Below are positions 1-12,100 of a stretch of 64,000 nt of DNA, one piece after another (position 1 is the first letter of the stretch; every line of letters starts with the position of its first letter). This DNA is from Tilletia caries (Eukaryota; Basidiomycota; Exobasidiomycetes; Tilletiales; Tilletiaceae). The translations under genes were made by a program, and so were the position numbers. The notes below the pieces were generated by a model. That model was given only the letters and a program-made list of their open reading frames with translations, had not been told where the DNA came from and ran no database searches. The DNA lies in contig JALUTQ010000038.1 of the NCBI GenBank assembly GCA_032718865.1, forward strand, positions 62,001-126,000, in the 5' to 3' direction.

Positions 1-1792
1 AAAAGCTCATTGTGTCGCTACACAAGCTGCATGCCAACCTCCTATCCGCTTTCAATGCCATCTATGCGAATGGCTTGGCCGCGTCGTTCGACCATACTTC
101 CACACTTCCCTCCACGTCTGACGCCCGTGTTTCCATCCTCATCTCCTTCGGTGCCTCTCCTTTATCACCCAAAGAACACTTGCACATCGCCCTTACCCTC
201 CCAGACGTTCCAAACCACCCGGCATCATCAGCCCGTGCACCCGACACGCACGCCCATCAACCTGTTGAACGACCGGTGCAACCTACACTACCATCAAACA
301 CAAGACTGATCTCAAAGTCGCTAACAGCCCTGCAACGGAAAGTGTTGCGGTTCATCGTCTCAGAAGATAGCCTTCAGCCAGAGGTATTCAGCACGAAACT
401 ACGTACGTCTTAGCATCTCTATGTTGATCATTTTCTCTTCCTGGCGCACGGAAAACTGAACGCATACTTTCTTTGACCAATTCACCTTTAGCCAATCGCA
501 TGCATGTCATGCTCAACGTACATCGTGCATCAGAGGCATCTATTGTTTTCCCTGCTTCCGATGCGATGGCAACTATGACGCGTGCCGGGGAGGAAAGTGT
601 CGAGCGTCAGGGAACGTTCTTCCCACCTATTTCAGCGGAAACCGATGGCATCCCCAACGTCGCTGGTGATGCGAACGTCGATGCTGATATGAGCGGGCTG
701 CAAGTGCCTAAAGGATGGTCATTCCGTCGCAACGCAAGAATACCCCTTGAGGTCATCCGACTACAGGACCATCTCCGCCATCCATTCGCCGAGGATAATT
801 CCAACAGAGGCGAGGGCTCGTCTGCGGCTGTAAGCGCGCGCGAGATCAACCCCCCGTGGACTACCTCGTTTCACTCCCGGTCTGGATCGCCGTGCTCAAC
901 TGCGGACGAGTACCGCTCGTGCTACAGCAGTACGACTTCTTCGAGTCGGTTGGGATCAGTCTCGCCGACGTTGCCCCCGGTCGACGACGAGGACTTGCTT
1001 CCCCAACTTCCAGTCTATCGCGATGAGGATGGGATCGCAGCGGCAGCGGCGGAGGACATGACAGTCCCACCCGCTTCGCAGCCACATTCCCATTCGCAGA
1101 CGTTCATTCATTCGGCTGGAAGTTCGACACCGACGGCCCTTCCCTTCGCGCCCTCCCCCTTGCGCCGGAACGACAATGGCGAACTGGCGGAGGAGAACGT
1201 AAGCTCGCCTCATAGCAGCGGCACCAATACCAATACCGATACCGACAACAGTCCGCACAGGCCCAATCTCCACTCGTCCCCCTCCCTGCCCCGCAGCCTC
1301 CTCCTCGGCGGCGGACCCAAGTCAAGACTCCGCGGCGGCTTCGTCCTGCTGCGAAAGACGACATCGTCTACATTCCCGCAGCCCCACCTCCGGGCCAGTC
1401 GGGGTCCGCGCTTGTCGGGAGCGTCGAGTTTGAGCTTGTCGTTCTCTGCTCCGAGCGTGGGTGAGGATGAAGGAAGCTTGGTGCGGAGAGAGGATGAGGA
1501 GGATGGAGTGGGACAGTTGGGGAGGATGAGGTCGCAGTCTGCTTTGAGCATGAGGGGGCGGGCGATGCAGAGCGGGCTCAGCAGGTCGGGCCGGAGGAGT
1601 GTGCCTGTTCATGCGTTGGTCCTGGACTTGCGGTCGAATCGAGCAAGTGCTGGCGCGGGATCGGAAGAGCAGGGGTCTGGAGCGGTCAGTGATGGTTCGG
1701 AGAGACGGGCCTTGCGAGGGAGCCAGAAGGGCGAGGAGGAGCAGCAGGAGCCACAGTGGTGGATTTGCGACACAGTCCTTTCTCTGAAGTGA
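1..1792 (+). CDS. Unidentified Ser/Pro-rich protein, 3' part only (5' end outside window)
   Basis: The reading frame is already open at the left edge, so the start lies outside the window. Two exons are inferred, about 3-402 and 492-1792. The donor is GTACGT, the acceptor follows a pyrimidine run (CTTTAG), and the split codon keeps the frame. The first exon codes for a folded-looking stretch with helical and beta-like segments. The second opens with a short conserved-looking block containing KGWSFRRNARIPLEVIRL, then becomes a long low-complexity tail rich in Ser, Pro, Arg and Glu. The stop TGA is at 1790-1792 and faces the end of the next, converging gene about 190 bp away. I do not recognise the family. 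A HORMA-type autophagy protein or a Rogdi-like protein was considered, but no diagnostic motif supports either. Confidence 0.6.
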
Positions 1793-1979
1793 TCGACACG
1801 AGCCTTGAAGCTCCCACACGCTGAGCCTGTTCTCTCAGCTTCACCATTACACTGTATCGGCAGCTAGTACTGTATCTTGTCTCCGTTCGGGCATCACATT
1901 CGAAATCGACTTGACTGAAATTGCACCCAGAGTGACGAAGGAGATACGAGACCGAGTGACTACCTGAGTGGGGGATATG

Positions 1980-3422
1980 CTACAATGTATGCTCCCAATC
2001 TTCATACCGCGCCTGTCGAAGGGGGTCGATGCGTTTCAGCCGGCTGAGAAGGTCCCGGATCTTGGCAGTCAGCTCCTTCTCGGCGTCGTCATCCTTTTGA
2101 AGCCCTCCCGTTGAGAGTAGACGAGTTCGTTGGAGGCTTCGATAGCGCGCCACCGTCTCGAGACACCCTGATTGTTGAACAGTCCGAGAAGGGGGATTAG
2201 GAGATGAGCAATCTCGAGGGATTGAAAGCGAGCAAAGATGGAACAGCTTTGAGTGGGGGCCTCAAACTCACATTTACTGTCGGGTTCCATCTCCAGTAAC
2301 TCCTCAATACCAGCGACTTCCCGATCGAAGACGTGTACACCCCGACCAGAACCTGCCTCCCCCTCCTGACCCTCCACAGCCGCCTCCTCCTCCAACTCCT
2401 GATCGACCAACCACCGATGATAAATCCAAATGCTCGAATCCGACGGATCCGTATACATAGCCTGCCGAATGAGCTCAAACTCCTCGTCCCGTTGCTTCGC
2501 CCTCTCCGACGGGGCGACTTGTTCGCGGGCCCAGAGGGCGGGTAGACAGCGGCTGCGCTGGTGCCAGGCGGAGAAGTTGGAGAAGTTGGCTTCGATCTTG
2601 CGGAGGGTATAGGTTAGTTCTTGTTGCAGGAGTGGGGTGGGGAGGGCTTCGGGGAAGGTCAGAGTGGATGAGGAAAAGGACGTGGGGCTGGATCTAGAAC
2701 TGGGTTGGGATAGTTGAACGAGGAGGTACCGCCGGTAGTCCCATCCGTGGACTTGAAAAAGGAAGGGGGTGTCAACTAAGCGAAAGGCAAGAAGAACAGA
2801 ACAAAATTGAGAAAGGGTCAACTCACAGTTCCTGGGATCGAGTTCGAGCATGTGTTCGGCGAGCTTGAGTTCCCTCTTCCACTTGCTCCCGTCTGCCTTT
2901 GGGTCGGGAAGGTTCTCGAGACACCACGTTCGATGACTCCAGATCCAATACACTTTGGGATGGGCCCTGAGTGCATGCATCGTCAGTTCCAAATCATCCT
3001 GTAGGAGGACGTTCCGTCTGGCATCCTTGGCTTCCTGTGATTCGGGCCCGGACTCCGATGCTGCTGTCTTCGTTGCGTCTTCTTGTGATGGTTCTGATTC
3101 TGATTCGAACAGATGGGAGAGAATGGCCCGGCGGTAGTTCCATACGGTGAAAAACTCGGGGTTGAAGGAGAGCAACTTAGTCGTCTGCTCGAGTGCAGCA
3201 GGGCTCAAATCATTCGCGTCCCTCTGGAGATCGGAGACAAGACAGAACGATGAGCGTCGACAGGGGCCATTGATCCCAACGCAACATTTGTATGGAAAGC
3301 GAGCTCACCAGTTCGAAGAAGCGGGACTCGACTTCGAGATAGGATTCCAACCGGGCAGCCTCCTTGGCCTTGCGGGCTGCTTTGGCCTGCGCCGTCGTTC
3401 GTTCACGCTTGACTCCGTGCAT
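1980..3422 (-). CDS. BET4: Rab geranylgeranyltransferase (type II) alpha subunit, BET4-like
   Basis: This subunit pairs with a beta subunit to attach geranylgeranyl groups to Rab GTPases in the cytosol. Four exons are inferred: 3422-3309, 3223-2827, 2751-2272 and 2167-1980, giving 392 residues, a normal length for fungal BET4. The protein starts MHGVKRERTTAQAKAA, as family members do. It carries the tandem PFTA repeats: FTVWNYRRAIL, YWIWSHRTWCL, FHGWDYRRYLL, FSAWHQRSRCL and IWIYHRWL. The last exon was placed because only the CAATCAG acceptor restores the family ending, with WCLETVARYRSL and a final LKRIDPLRQARYEDW. The gene is divergent from VTI1, sharing a promoter of about 256 bp that holds a GA repeat near 3440-3462. 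The assignment rests on the repeats and is strong. A farnesyltransferase alpha subunit is the main alternative, but the N-terminus and ending fit type II better. Confidence 0.9.
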
Positions 3423-3678
3423 TGCAGGGACTGAATGGAGAGCGAGAGAGAGAGAGAGAGAACTCCAGCTGAGCAAGGGCGGCTTTGATGCGAGCGAGGT
3501 CCGGGCGAGTGGCGAAGGTGATGGTCGACTCGGCGTTTTGGCCAGGACAGGTCAAACACCGATCACCCTCCTGTCCCATCTTGAGCTCGAGCTAACCCAT
3601 CTCGACGTCGAGGACCCATTTCGCCATTCGCAGCATACACACACCCCAACGACAACACGCGATACCATAGAAGCAACC

Positions 3679-4696
3679 ATGGCGGAACTCTACGAATCCT
3701 ACAAGCAAGACTTCGACCAGCTCAACGAGTCCATCCAGTCCAAGCTCACCACCGAGCTCGCGTCCGCAGCGTCCTCCTCGTCATCGAGCAACAACAATGC
3801 AGAGGCCAAGCGCGCCATCCTGCGCCGCGCCGAGATGGAGACAGAAGAAGCAGACGAGATCCTGGGCCAGATGGACCTCGAGGTCCAGGTGTTCCCCGCC
3901 AATATCAAGAATCGCTACTCGGCTCAGCTGAGAGGGTTCCGCGCCGAGCTCGACAAGCAGAAGGCTGAAATCGTACGTCTCTCATTCTCTCCTCTCTTCT
4001 GATTCTCTGCATCTCCTGCTGAACTCTCATGCCATATTTGCCGAAATTCTCTCAGCGCAAGCACTACGCCGCCCTCACCAACTCAGCTTACGCAGGCGAC
4101 GACGGCGACCTCGAATCGGGCGGGGCCGGCTCCAACGCGGCGCAGCGCGAACGCCTCCTCAAAGGCACAGCCACCCTCGAAGATGGCTCACGCCGACTGC
4201 ACGAGTCGCAGCGGATCGCACTTGAGACGGAAGAGGTCGGCGCGGGCATACTGAGAGATTTGAGGGGTCAGCGGGAACAGATTGAGAACAGTCGGAATAC
4301 GGTGAGTTCTACATGGGCCCTCCTGTTTCTTCCCACTGGAGCGTCGGGATCGCGCATCGCCTTTGTCTTCTGTTCTGCTTATACTTACATCGACCTTTCC
4401 ACAGCTCCGACAAGCGGATAGCAATATCGACCGCTCCTCACGGACACTGACCCAGATGATCCGACGGTGAGCAAGAGCAAATGACCTCCGAATCTCCCTT
4501 TGATACTCCCACTAATCCCTCCACTTGTCTCCTTTCGATTCCTTCCTTGCCCTGTGCCACGAACGGATCCCGTCTCTGGCCATTCTACTAAAACAAACCG
4601 AAACTCAGAGCCCGACAGCAAAAATTCGTCACCACCGGCATCATAATCGTCCTCGTCCTACTCATCTTGCTCATCCTGTACAACAAGCTCTTCTGA
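3679..4696 (+). CDS. VTI1: v-SNARE VTI1 (Golgi/endosome/vacuole traffic)
   Basis: Vti1 is a Qb-SNARE that takes part in several fusion complexes between Golgi, endosomes and vacuole. Four exons are inferred (3679-3972, 4056-4301, 4405-4466, 4609-4696), all phase-consistent, giving 229 residues, close to the usual size. The N-terminal domain begins MAELYESYKQDFDQL, typical of Vti1. It is followed by a Ser-rich linker and a SNARE motif that includes RGQREQIENSRNTLRQADSNIDRS and ends TQMIRR. A single C-terminal membrane anchor of about 18 hydrophobic residues (GIIIVLVLLILLILY) ends NKLF. The ATG was chosen because the family starts here and the context (ACCATGG) is favourable. Confidence 0.93.
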
Positions 4697-5089
4697 GGGA
4701 AGGCTCCTGGTCCGTTGCCTGGAGAGGATTTGGATCGGCGGATTTTCCAACACGTTGAATCTGCGATACCCTCTTATTCCCACTGCCACCCGGCCCTTCC
4801 GTTATCGCGTTATCCTTCACGGGCGACGACAGCCACGCGCTGCTCTTTGTACATACATTTCCCACGTACATACATTTCGTTCCCTTCCTTCAGAGTCTTG
4901 TGTGAGCGACATGCGAGTCGGAAGGACTGACTGGAATCAGAACCTCGACCTCCTTGATGAGGAAACCCTCAATACTTTCTGCAAGACGTTCAAATTGCTG
5001 GCCGAGCGTACGAACCAGGGAGACGTGATGGGACAGTAAGTTCGACGTGTGTGGATTGCATAGAAACCGGCCGCGATGGATCCAGACCG
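4697..5089. other. Convergent intergenic region, VTI1 / methyltransferase
   Basis: About 390 bp between two converging genes. It holds a short direct repeat (GTACATACATTT twice, near 4850-4876). The open frames here lack family resemblance and I see no further gene. Confidence 0.6.
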
Positions 5090-6195
5090 TCACGCCAAAG
5101 GAGCAGCCACCGTTGCAGAAGAGCCCGCCGGCAACTGTCCCACAACCACATACAGATCCTTCACTCCACGTGCTCCCGGCCACTCCATGGACGTACTGAA
5201 CCTCGGCTCACCGACACGCTTCAGTCCGGCCGCGGTGAAGAAGCGGTCGAAATCGGCGAGTACGAAGGACGTGTGGGCGATCACATGGGCCACTCGGTGC
5301 GAGTTGTATTGTGCCTCGGTCGGGTCGTCGCTGTCCTTGTTGCTGTGGTGGTGGTCATGAGCATGGGCGTGAGCGTGTTCATGGTCGTGAGCGTGGGCAT
5401 GGGCGTGGGCATGGGCGTGGGCATGGGCGTGGTTGTGAGCGTGTTCATGGTCGTGGGCGTGAGCATGGCCATGCGAAGCCGAAGTGACATCGCCGTTCTG
5501 ACCCATGATGTCAACAATGACAAGCTTGCCGCCCGGCTTGAGAGAACGCGTCAAGACCTTCGTGACATGCTCCGGCTCCGCAAAGTGATGGTAGCTCATG
5601 GTGCAAATGATGATGTCAAATGTGCGACCCTGCAACTTCGCATTGCTCGTGGTCGTCGCCGCTTCATCGCCGTCGGCGAGGAGGTCCGTGTGGACGATGT
5701 CGACCTTGGAGGAGAGCGAGTGGCTCTGGGAGGATGACGCCAAGCTCGCTGTCGTGGCTTCGTCATTGTCGACCTTAGAAAGCTTGGCTCGGAAACGATC
5801 GAGCATGGCCTCAGATTGGTCAACGCCGACCACACTTTTGCAGTGCGGAGCCAACAGGAGCGTCGTCATCCCGGTTCTTCGAGTCCCACAGAGTAAATAA
5901 TTTCAGCATTTCATCAGGGCTCCTAGGCTGTAAGGGTAGCCAAAACTCACCCGCACGCGAAGTCCAACATTTCCGTCTGGGTAGGATCCCATTCGACGGC
6001 TTGGAGGATGGCCTGGTAGTTGTCTCGAGAGATCTTGCGGACCAAGTCTGCCATCGTGGAATCTTTCTTCCCTTCGTCGCCGTTGCCACCGCGCGCGGGT
6101 TCATCGTACTCCTGCGCAATCTTGGCAAAGTAGTCCAAGTTGGCCTTGGCAAAGACGGTGTGCTTGCTTTGGGAGGGGGAAGTAGCAGAAGTCAT
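5090..6195 (-). CDS. Class I SAM-dependent methyltransferase with His-rich insert
   Basis: Two exons, 6195-5951 and 5876-5090, give 343 residues. The Rossmann methyltransferase core is clear: motif I LDFACGTGMTTLLLAP spans the intron, motif II is VVGVDQSEAMLDRF, and a later strand reads FDIIICTMSYHHF followed by KPGGKLVIVDIMG. This resembles UbiE/COQ5-type and arsenite-type small-molecule methyltransferases, but the substrate cannot be told. Between the VDIMG strand and the C-terminal part lies about 40 residues made almost only of His and Ala with some Asp and Glu (roughly 5340-5490), encoded by short alternating repeats. Such a tract can bind metal ions, which is inference. The ATG at 6195 is the first in frame before the conserved part. 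The upstream region carries an 8-bp repeat array (separate entry). Confidence 0.85.
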
Positions 6196-6515
6196 TTTGA
6201 GACGGGATTGGATTGGATCTGGGTGGGAGGGATAGATGGGAAGCTGAGGATGAAGAGCTGAGGGAAAGTTGGGGTTGAGAAAAGTCAGATTCGCGCAGCT
6301 TTTATGCCATTCCACAGATTAAGACGCGGAAACCCAGTCGGTCTTTCAGCAAGCCGCCCTCCAGCGAGAGCGTCAACGGTACTCAAGAACGCAACAATCC
6401 AAGTCCGAAGCACCGAGTGTCGATGCTGCGGGTGTCCCCTTCGACGAAGGAAAGGAGGGGCGCAGGTGAGGGACAAAGGGAGGGGTGCGTGTTTGGGTCG
6501 GCGTTGAACGAATCG

Positions 6516-6582
6516 CCGACATGCCGAAGCACCGAAAGACCGATCACCGAATGACCGAAAGGCCGAAGTACCGAAGCGCCGA
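6516..6582. repeat. Nine-copy array of CCGA at 8-bp spacing
   Basis: CCGA occurs at 6516, 6524, 6532, 6540, 6547, 6555, 6563, 6571 and 6579, so the period is 8 bp with one 7-bp step. The consensus is roughly CCGAARNN. It lies about 320-390 bp upstream of the methyltransferase start, inside the otherwise empty 6196-6759 interval between that gene and the end of the racemase gene. It may be a simple tandem repeat or a clustered binding site. Confidence 0.8.
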
Positions 6583-6759
6583 GTGCAGGAGCGCTCGCCG
6601 CCCAGCTTTCTCGACCTGCGTCCAAACTCCAATTCATTCAAAGGTCAGACGATTCAGAACCATGGCGGCTGCTGTCAATAGGGGGATCAGATTTCTCCCA
6701 CGCTGCGACGGCCAGAGCGGGTTGTCCGGAGATTGATGCCTGAGATTCTCAGTTCCATC

Positions 6760-8525
6760 TCACAACTTGGCCTTCCTCGTCGGCTCCCAGCCCTCAGGCG
6801 AGTCAGGCCCTCCAACGGCTCCCTCAACCCACAGCGTCTTCAACCTGTCCCCTCCCTCTCCCTCGCCCGCGCCCAAGACCTTCCACTCCTTGAAAACCTC
6901 AAGCGTATGCTCCCCAGCCTCGAGCATCAACTCCGCTCCCCGATCGTCCTCCCCGCGTCCGGGACTTCCATGCGGGATCGCGGCAGGCGTACGCGTCAGA
7001 GTGGGCGCGACGGCGGGAATGATGATGTTGTCGCTACCCGAACCTGGCTCTGTCTGCGACGGCGACGAAGAATCGGCCGACTGTCCGACTTCCTCAGGAT
7101 CCGCGAAGGGGGATGAGCCTCGGACGGCTGCTTCGTCACGGGTGAGGACGGGAACCGCGCAGGCATCGGATCCTGTAAAGAGCTTTTCGAAAAAGGATCG
7201 CGGGCGGGAGGCGAAGGTGGAGGTGAAGTAGGAGCGCAGTTCGGGCCAAAGTTCTCGGTTGTGCTGGTCTTTGGGTTGCGGGTGTGCCGTGTGGGGTGCG
7301 GGAGGAGATGGACAAGCTGTTCGTAGCTTTTCGAGGAGTTCGCGATAGAATTGAGGTTCGATGGCGCCGCTGAGTTTCGTCGAGGTAACAGAAAATTAAG
7401 CACCAGTCAAAAGGAGTTGAAAGATGTACCAACACGCCAAATACTCACACGCTGAACCATCCTCCGTCTTGGCACCGATAGACGCCATACCAAGGCGCCT
7501 CTCCCGCGAGAATCCCCGTCCCCCTCGTCTGATTCGTCCCGTCGTTGAAGATGCTGCCCCAGACAGGGTGGGAGACGTACGAGGAGAGCAAGTTAAAGGT
7601 GGAGAGATAGCGTGATCCGGTGACCATATCCGCGTTCACAACTTGGCCGAGCCCGGAGCGTGTGCGTTCGAAGAGCGCGAGAAGGATGCCCAAGATGCAG
7701 ATGAAGGATCCGCCGGCAAAGTCGCCTGTTCCAGTAAGGGCCTCGCTGGCATGTGTGAGTATACACTTTGCTTCATGTCCTACTTTTGAGATTGTGGGCT
7801 AGACTCACCGAGAATGTTCTGGGGCGGCTCGGGAGGGCCTCCTTCTCGCCCGAGCATCTGTACAGAGCGCGTAAAGTAGCAGAGTTAGCACAATTCAGAG
7901 GGAAAAAAAGATGGGATTGTTAGCATGGCGTTGCTCACGGAAAGAAGTCCGCTCAGCGCGATGTAGCTGTACGAAGACGAAGGGAAAGTCAGTGTCAAAG
8001 CACGCGTCGAGCGCTACGCTTGAACCTATAAGCTGTTGCCACTTACTTGATGTCATGTCCAGCCATGTTGGCATATGGTCCCGTGCGTTCAAAGCCAGTC
8101 AGTCTGGCGAGGATGAGTCGTTTGTTGCCCTGAGGCCCATCCATCACGTCCTGCGGGCCCAACCCGAGCTTCTCAAGTACACCCGGTCGAAACGGGTCAA
8201 GGAGAACGTCTGCATTCCGGATGAGGGACTGCAAGACTTGGCGACCCTGGGCGTTTTTGGGATTAATGGCGACAGAGCGTTTTCCACGGCAGAGGGTGTC
8301 GAAGTTGGCGTCCCCGACTCGGTCCACACGGACAACGTCGGCGCCCCAGTCGGCCAGGACCATGCCGACCATAGGCACGGGAGCCAGGCCGGCAAATTCA
8401 ACCTAAGTTGATTGAATCGGAAGAGAGGTTGAGCTTGGTAAAGGGTAGAACATGACATGCCATTCACGGAAGCGACTCACGACGCGGACGCCAGCCAGAG
8501 GCAGCGGGCTTGAAGACGAGGTCAT
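6760..8525 (-). CDS. Alpha-methylacyl-CoA racemase, CoA-transferase family III, peroxisomal
   Basis: The enzyme interconverts (2R)- and (2S)-methylacyl-CoA so that branched fatty acids can enter beta-oxidation. Six exons are inferred (8525-8481, 8402-8047, 7966-7939, 7857-7809, 7725-7449, 7369-6760), all phase-consistent, giving 454 residues. Family motifs run in order: LAGVRVVEFAGLAPVPMVGM, LADWGADVVRVDR, GHDINYIALSG with the catalytic His-Asp pair, GDFAGGS with the second catalytic Asp, and later GAIEPQFYRELLE. The protein ends in AKL, a type 1 peroxisomal targeting signal, which supports peroxisomal location and the racemase call over other CaiB/BaiF members. A Ser/Gly/Pro-rich insert sits in the last exon. 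The third exon is only 28 bp. The start is the only ATG just before the conserved N-terminus. Confidence 0.9.
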
Positions 8526-9105
8526 TCTTCTGTTGATGTTATGTGCAGTCAGCGGGAGAAGGGGAAGGCAGGGTGTCACTTCTGTGAACGGAGAAGGGTC
8601 AAGCGTGAGGAGATTGAAGCTGATGATGCATGAGCATCTCTTTAAGAACCAAAGCCGACCTCGGTCGAAGGCGACCTGACACTCACTATGAATCAAAGGA
8701 ATCGTCCCAGCACGTCGTGGTGAAGTTGTAGGAACATGCTTCGAGGGGAAGAGAAGGACGAATGCGGTGTTGGAAGCGGAGGAACGGAGACTTTGGGCAT
8801 GGACCTTCCCATCATTCCATCATTGATTCCGAGCGCTGCCCCACGCATCACTCGAGCGTCAGTCCAGCACCCCACCCAGGCAGGACTCAGTACTCAGGAC
8901 CCGGGACTCAGCCTGGCTCTCCAGCTCATGGTCAGGGGAGCGAGCAATGGTCGGCGGATGGAAGTCGCAGCTCGCACAGACACTCGAGCTTCGGCTGTCC
9001 GGAGTGAGAGGGTTGCCGAAACAACCGAAGTGCCGAACGAGGGCGACCGCATCAAAAAGAGGTTCTGTCTATACGATTGTTCAAGGTGAGGAATATGGGA
9101 CCTGT
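8526..9105. promoter_or_regulatory. Promoter region of the racemase gene, with CCGA sites
   Basis: About 580 bp upstream of the racemase start and downstream of the TRAPPC11-like stop. No gene is supported. It holds three CCGAA copies 8-9 bp apart at 9016, 9025 and 9033, the same motif as the array at 6516-6582 upstream of the methyltransferase. Confidence 0.45.
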
Positions 9106-12100
9106 TCAAGGGAGTACAAGGAGCATACACTGGCTAGGCGCGCGGACAGGGCCCAGACTGACAGGCCCGCCCAGCCCCGGTGACAATGCCTTGGAAGAAG
9201 CGGCCGCGGCGGCAGCCGCAGCGTTCTGCTGCTGTTGAGCCACAACCAAACTCGGCGGCGCAGGGCCGCGAGCTGTCGACATCAACATATTGTTACTCGC
9301 TCCCGCGGATGACCAGCCGTTCGTGAGCAGCGACGGCGGCGGACTGCCCATCGCCTGTCTCAGCTCGTCCTGCATCACATCCATGGCGCCGGTGGACGAG
9401 CTCCCGACGGAAACCACGGGGCACGAGCCCAATCGCCGTCCGTCGAAGACTGGGATTCGACCACCTTGCTGTTCCGGCATGGCTCCCTGTCTCCCAAAGC
9501 CGTCCTCTCCCACTTTTGCAACCGAGCCTTCCCCTACAGACTTCGCACGCCAGTCTTCCGCCCGGATCGTCGGAAGGGGCACCCAGCCCGTCTGTCGTCC
9601 CAGCAGCCTCCACACCACTTTGCGCTCCGAGCGGGGTAACAGAGCAGGGAGCGTCAGCTTCCTCGCACCCGCGAACACGAAGCTGTCCGATGATTCGACC
9701 TCGAGTCGCACATCGGCCGTGCGAAAGGGCTGATCGTTCTTGATGACCGCATGCAGAAGGAACGGCTGGCCCAGTCGTACAAAGGTTGGCGGGAGCAGGG
9801 TGATGCTCACGCTCGGCGAAGGTGGTGCCATGATTGGCGGAAGTGGGATTAGAGTCCTTGTCAACTCCGCCCCCTCGGTCCGTCTTCGCCATCGGATCTC
9901 AATCGTTCCAGGATTCCGGCTCATGTCAATCTCGAAACCTGGATCCCTAGCAACCTCGATTTGTGCATGAGCCACAAACCGGTCGCCTTCAGCCCATTCG
10001 CCCTGCACATCCTCGCTCCAGTCGACCTGCAGCCGATCCGCATGCGCTCCTGCCTGGCCGCCGCCACCGTTACCGGTATACCTCCGCACGGTGCTCATCC
10101 CCTCCTCCGAACTGAACGACAAGATCGCACCTTCCACTTCGATCTCATGAGGGCCCTTCATGCCGAATTCGGCTGACAACCTAGCGAGAGCCCCGTTTGG
10201 TGTGCCATCCGGATGGACAAACACCTCATCCTCAGCAGACAAGAACTCGCCGTCCATCGCGGCTGTCGAGAACGAGCTGAAAGGCGGCTCCTGACTCCAA
10301 GCAATTGAGAAGTTGCCTTCGAACGGATGCACGACCGAGAGTACGAGCTCATGCGTCTTCTCGTCTGCCGGGATGGCCTTCCTTGATGTCGATGTCTCGT
10401 TGGAGCTCGGAGGGCGGACGCGGACGTTGAAGCGCAGTTGTCGGGGGCCGACGTATGAACTCGCTTGGAACGTTATCTCCTTCTTCGTCGAGCCTCCCGC
10501 GGGGATCAGACCCAATGAAATCTCTGACAACGTGCTATGCGAAGTCTGATCCTCAAACGCAATGACGTCCGCTGTGCCAACAGCCCGGAACAAAGCGTGT
10601 CAGTACCTCCAAACACTGTAACAGGATTAGCAGCAGAACTTACTCTGGTGCTCGTGTCCATCTTCGGCAGCAGCGCCGCCCAGGCTGCAGACAACATCCA
10701 GGAAGCCCTCGAGTTCTTCCCCCTCCTCCTCGTTCACAACCTCCACCTGGACCCCAACCTTCTCACCCAGATAGACAACATGCTCCTCTCGCACGCTGCC
10801 CATCGTCGCCGTATCGATACGTACGGCATACGTGCGCGGTTTGACGACACACTCCGTCAAGCCTAGGCGGTGGTTGAGTCGGAGGAAACGGTTATGCGGT
10901 GAGGGAAGGTACCAGAGGGCTTGTCGGGCAGGGAGGCCGGCATAGACGAGATCGGGCGTGAAGGGCGCGAGTTGAATGATGCAAGGTGTTGGGCCGTCCG
11001 TAGCAAATAAGCGGACTTGGGATACCTAAAGAAAAGCGGGAGAGGGAGCGAGTCAGATACATTTGTCGTTCCTGAGGATTGTGACATGAAGGATTTGACT
11101 CACTCGCAATGAGCCAATGTGACTCGTTTCGACCGTGCCCTCTAATACGAGCGGACCTTGCCCCTCCCTGGCCTGAAGCTGCAAGGCCGCCTTGACGACA
11201 CCCTGCGTCCCAAGCTCAACAACCCCTCCAGCACCATCTTCATGCTCAACAGTAAACGTCGTCCGACCTTCCTTGGCATCCACGTCCACATCGACCTCCA
11301 ACCGTCCAAAGCGCCAGATCCTCTCCTGTTGATCGTGCCCTCCCAGAGCGTGCACTCGCACCTGAAGCCGCACCTCTTCCCCAACCTCGACATCCTCCTC
11401 CCAGAACACAGCCTCGGCGCGGAAGAGCGCCCCATGCGCGGGTACACTGCTCTCGAGGACGACAGCGTCCCCACCAGCGTCACCGAGACCAAGCCCGACA
11501 GCGGGGGCCTCATAAAGCAGCCATGACAGCTCGTTCTCCACCACAGCTTGTAAACCTGCGCGCGAGGTGAAGGCAGAGTGAGTCGATAAGATGCCGAGGG
11601 CTTCCCACATGAGCCGGAGTCGAGTCGCGCGGTATTGCGCCGCACTGCTCGTCCCCACCTGCGCCTTGGCCGAGGCTGATGCGTCAGCGCCGGCACTGGC
11701 ACCAGCACCAGGAACGACGCCGTTGGCCTCGCCGATTCCTGATCCTTGTCCAATTGGCGACACCACCTCCCCTTGATCCCCATTCAGATCCTTACAAGCC
11801 ACCTGCTCCTCCTCTAGCTGAGCAGCCGCCACAGCACCCACAAGCAACAGATCCAGCAACACCCCATCCGACCGCCCAGGGGCCGGTCTGCTTCCCGCGG
11901 GGTTGACGTGCACGCTGCCCCGGAAAGGGATGAGGATGCGTTGGGCAAAGGAGAGGGCGAGGCCGGGTTGGTTGGAGAGGGCATAGGCGTGTGCCATGCG
12001 GGCGGCGACGTATGATGCTGTTCGTGAGCGGCTGGAGGGGACGGGCGAGGGCGAGGGACGCTTGAAGCACTCATACGCTTTCGAAAGTGCCTAGATTTGG

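Noticed and set aside
5051..5737. 228-codon plus-strand frame with Val/Gly/Met repeats
   Set aside because: It is the complement of the His-rich repeat of the methyltransferase; the minus-strand protein has the conserved motifs.
9293..9892. 199-codon minus-strand frame inside the TRAPPC11-like last exon
   Set aside because: It is a shadow frame of the 489-codon exon, with no start context or domain.
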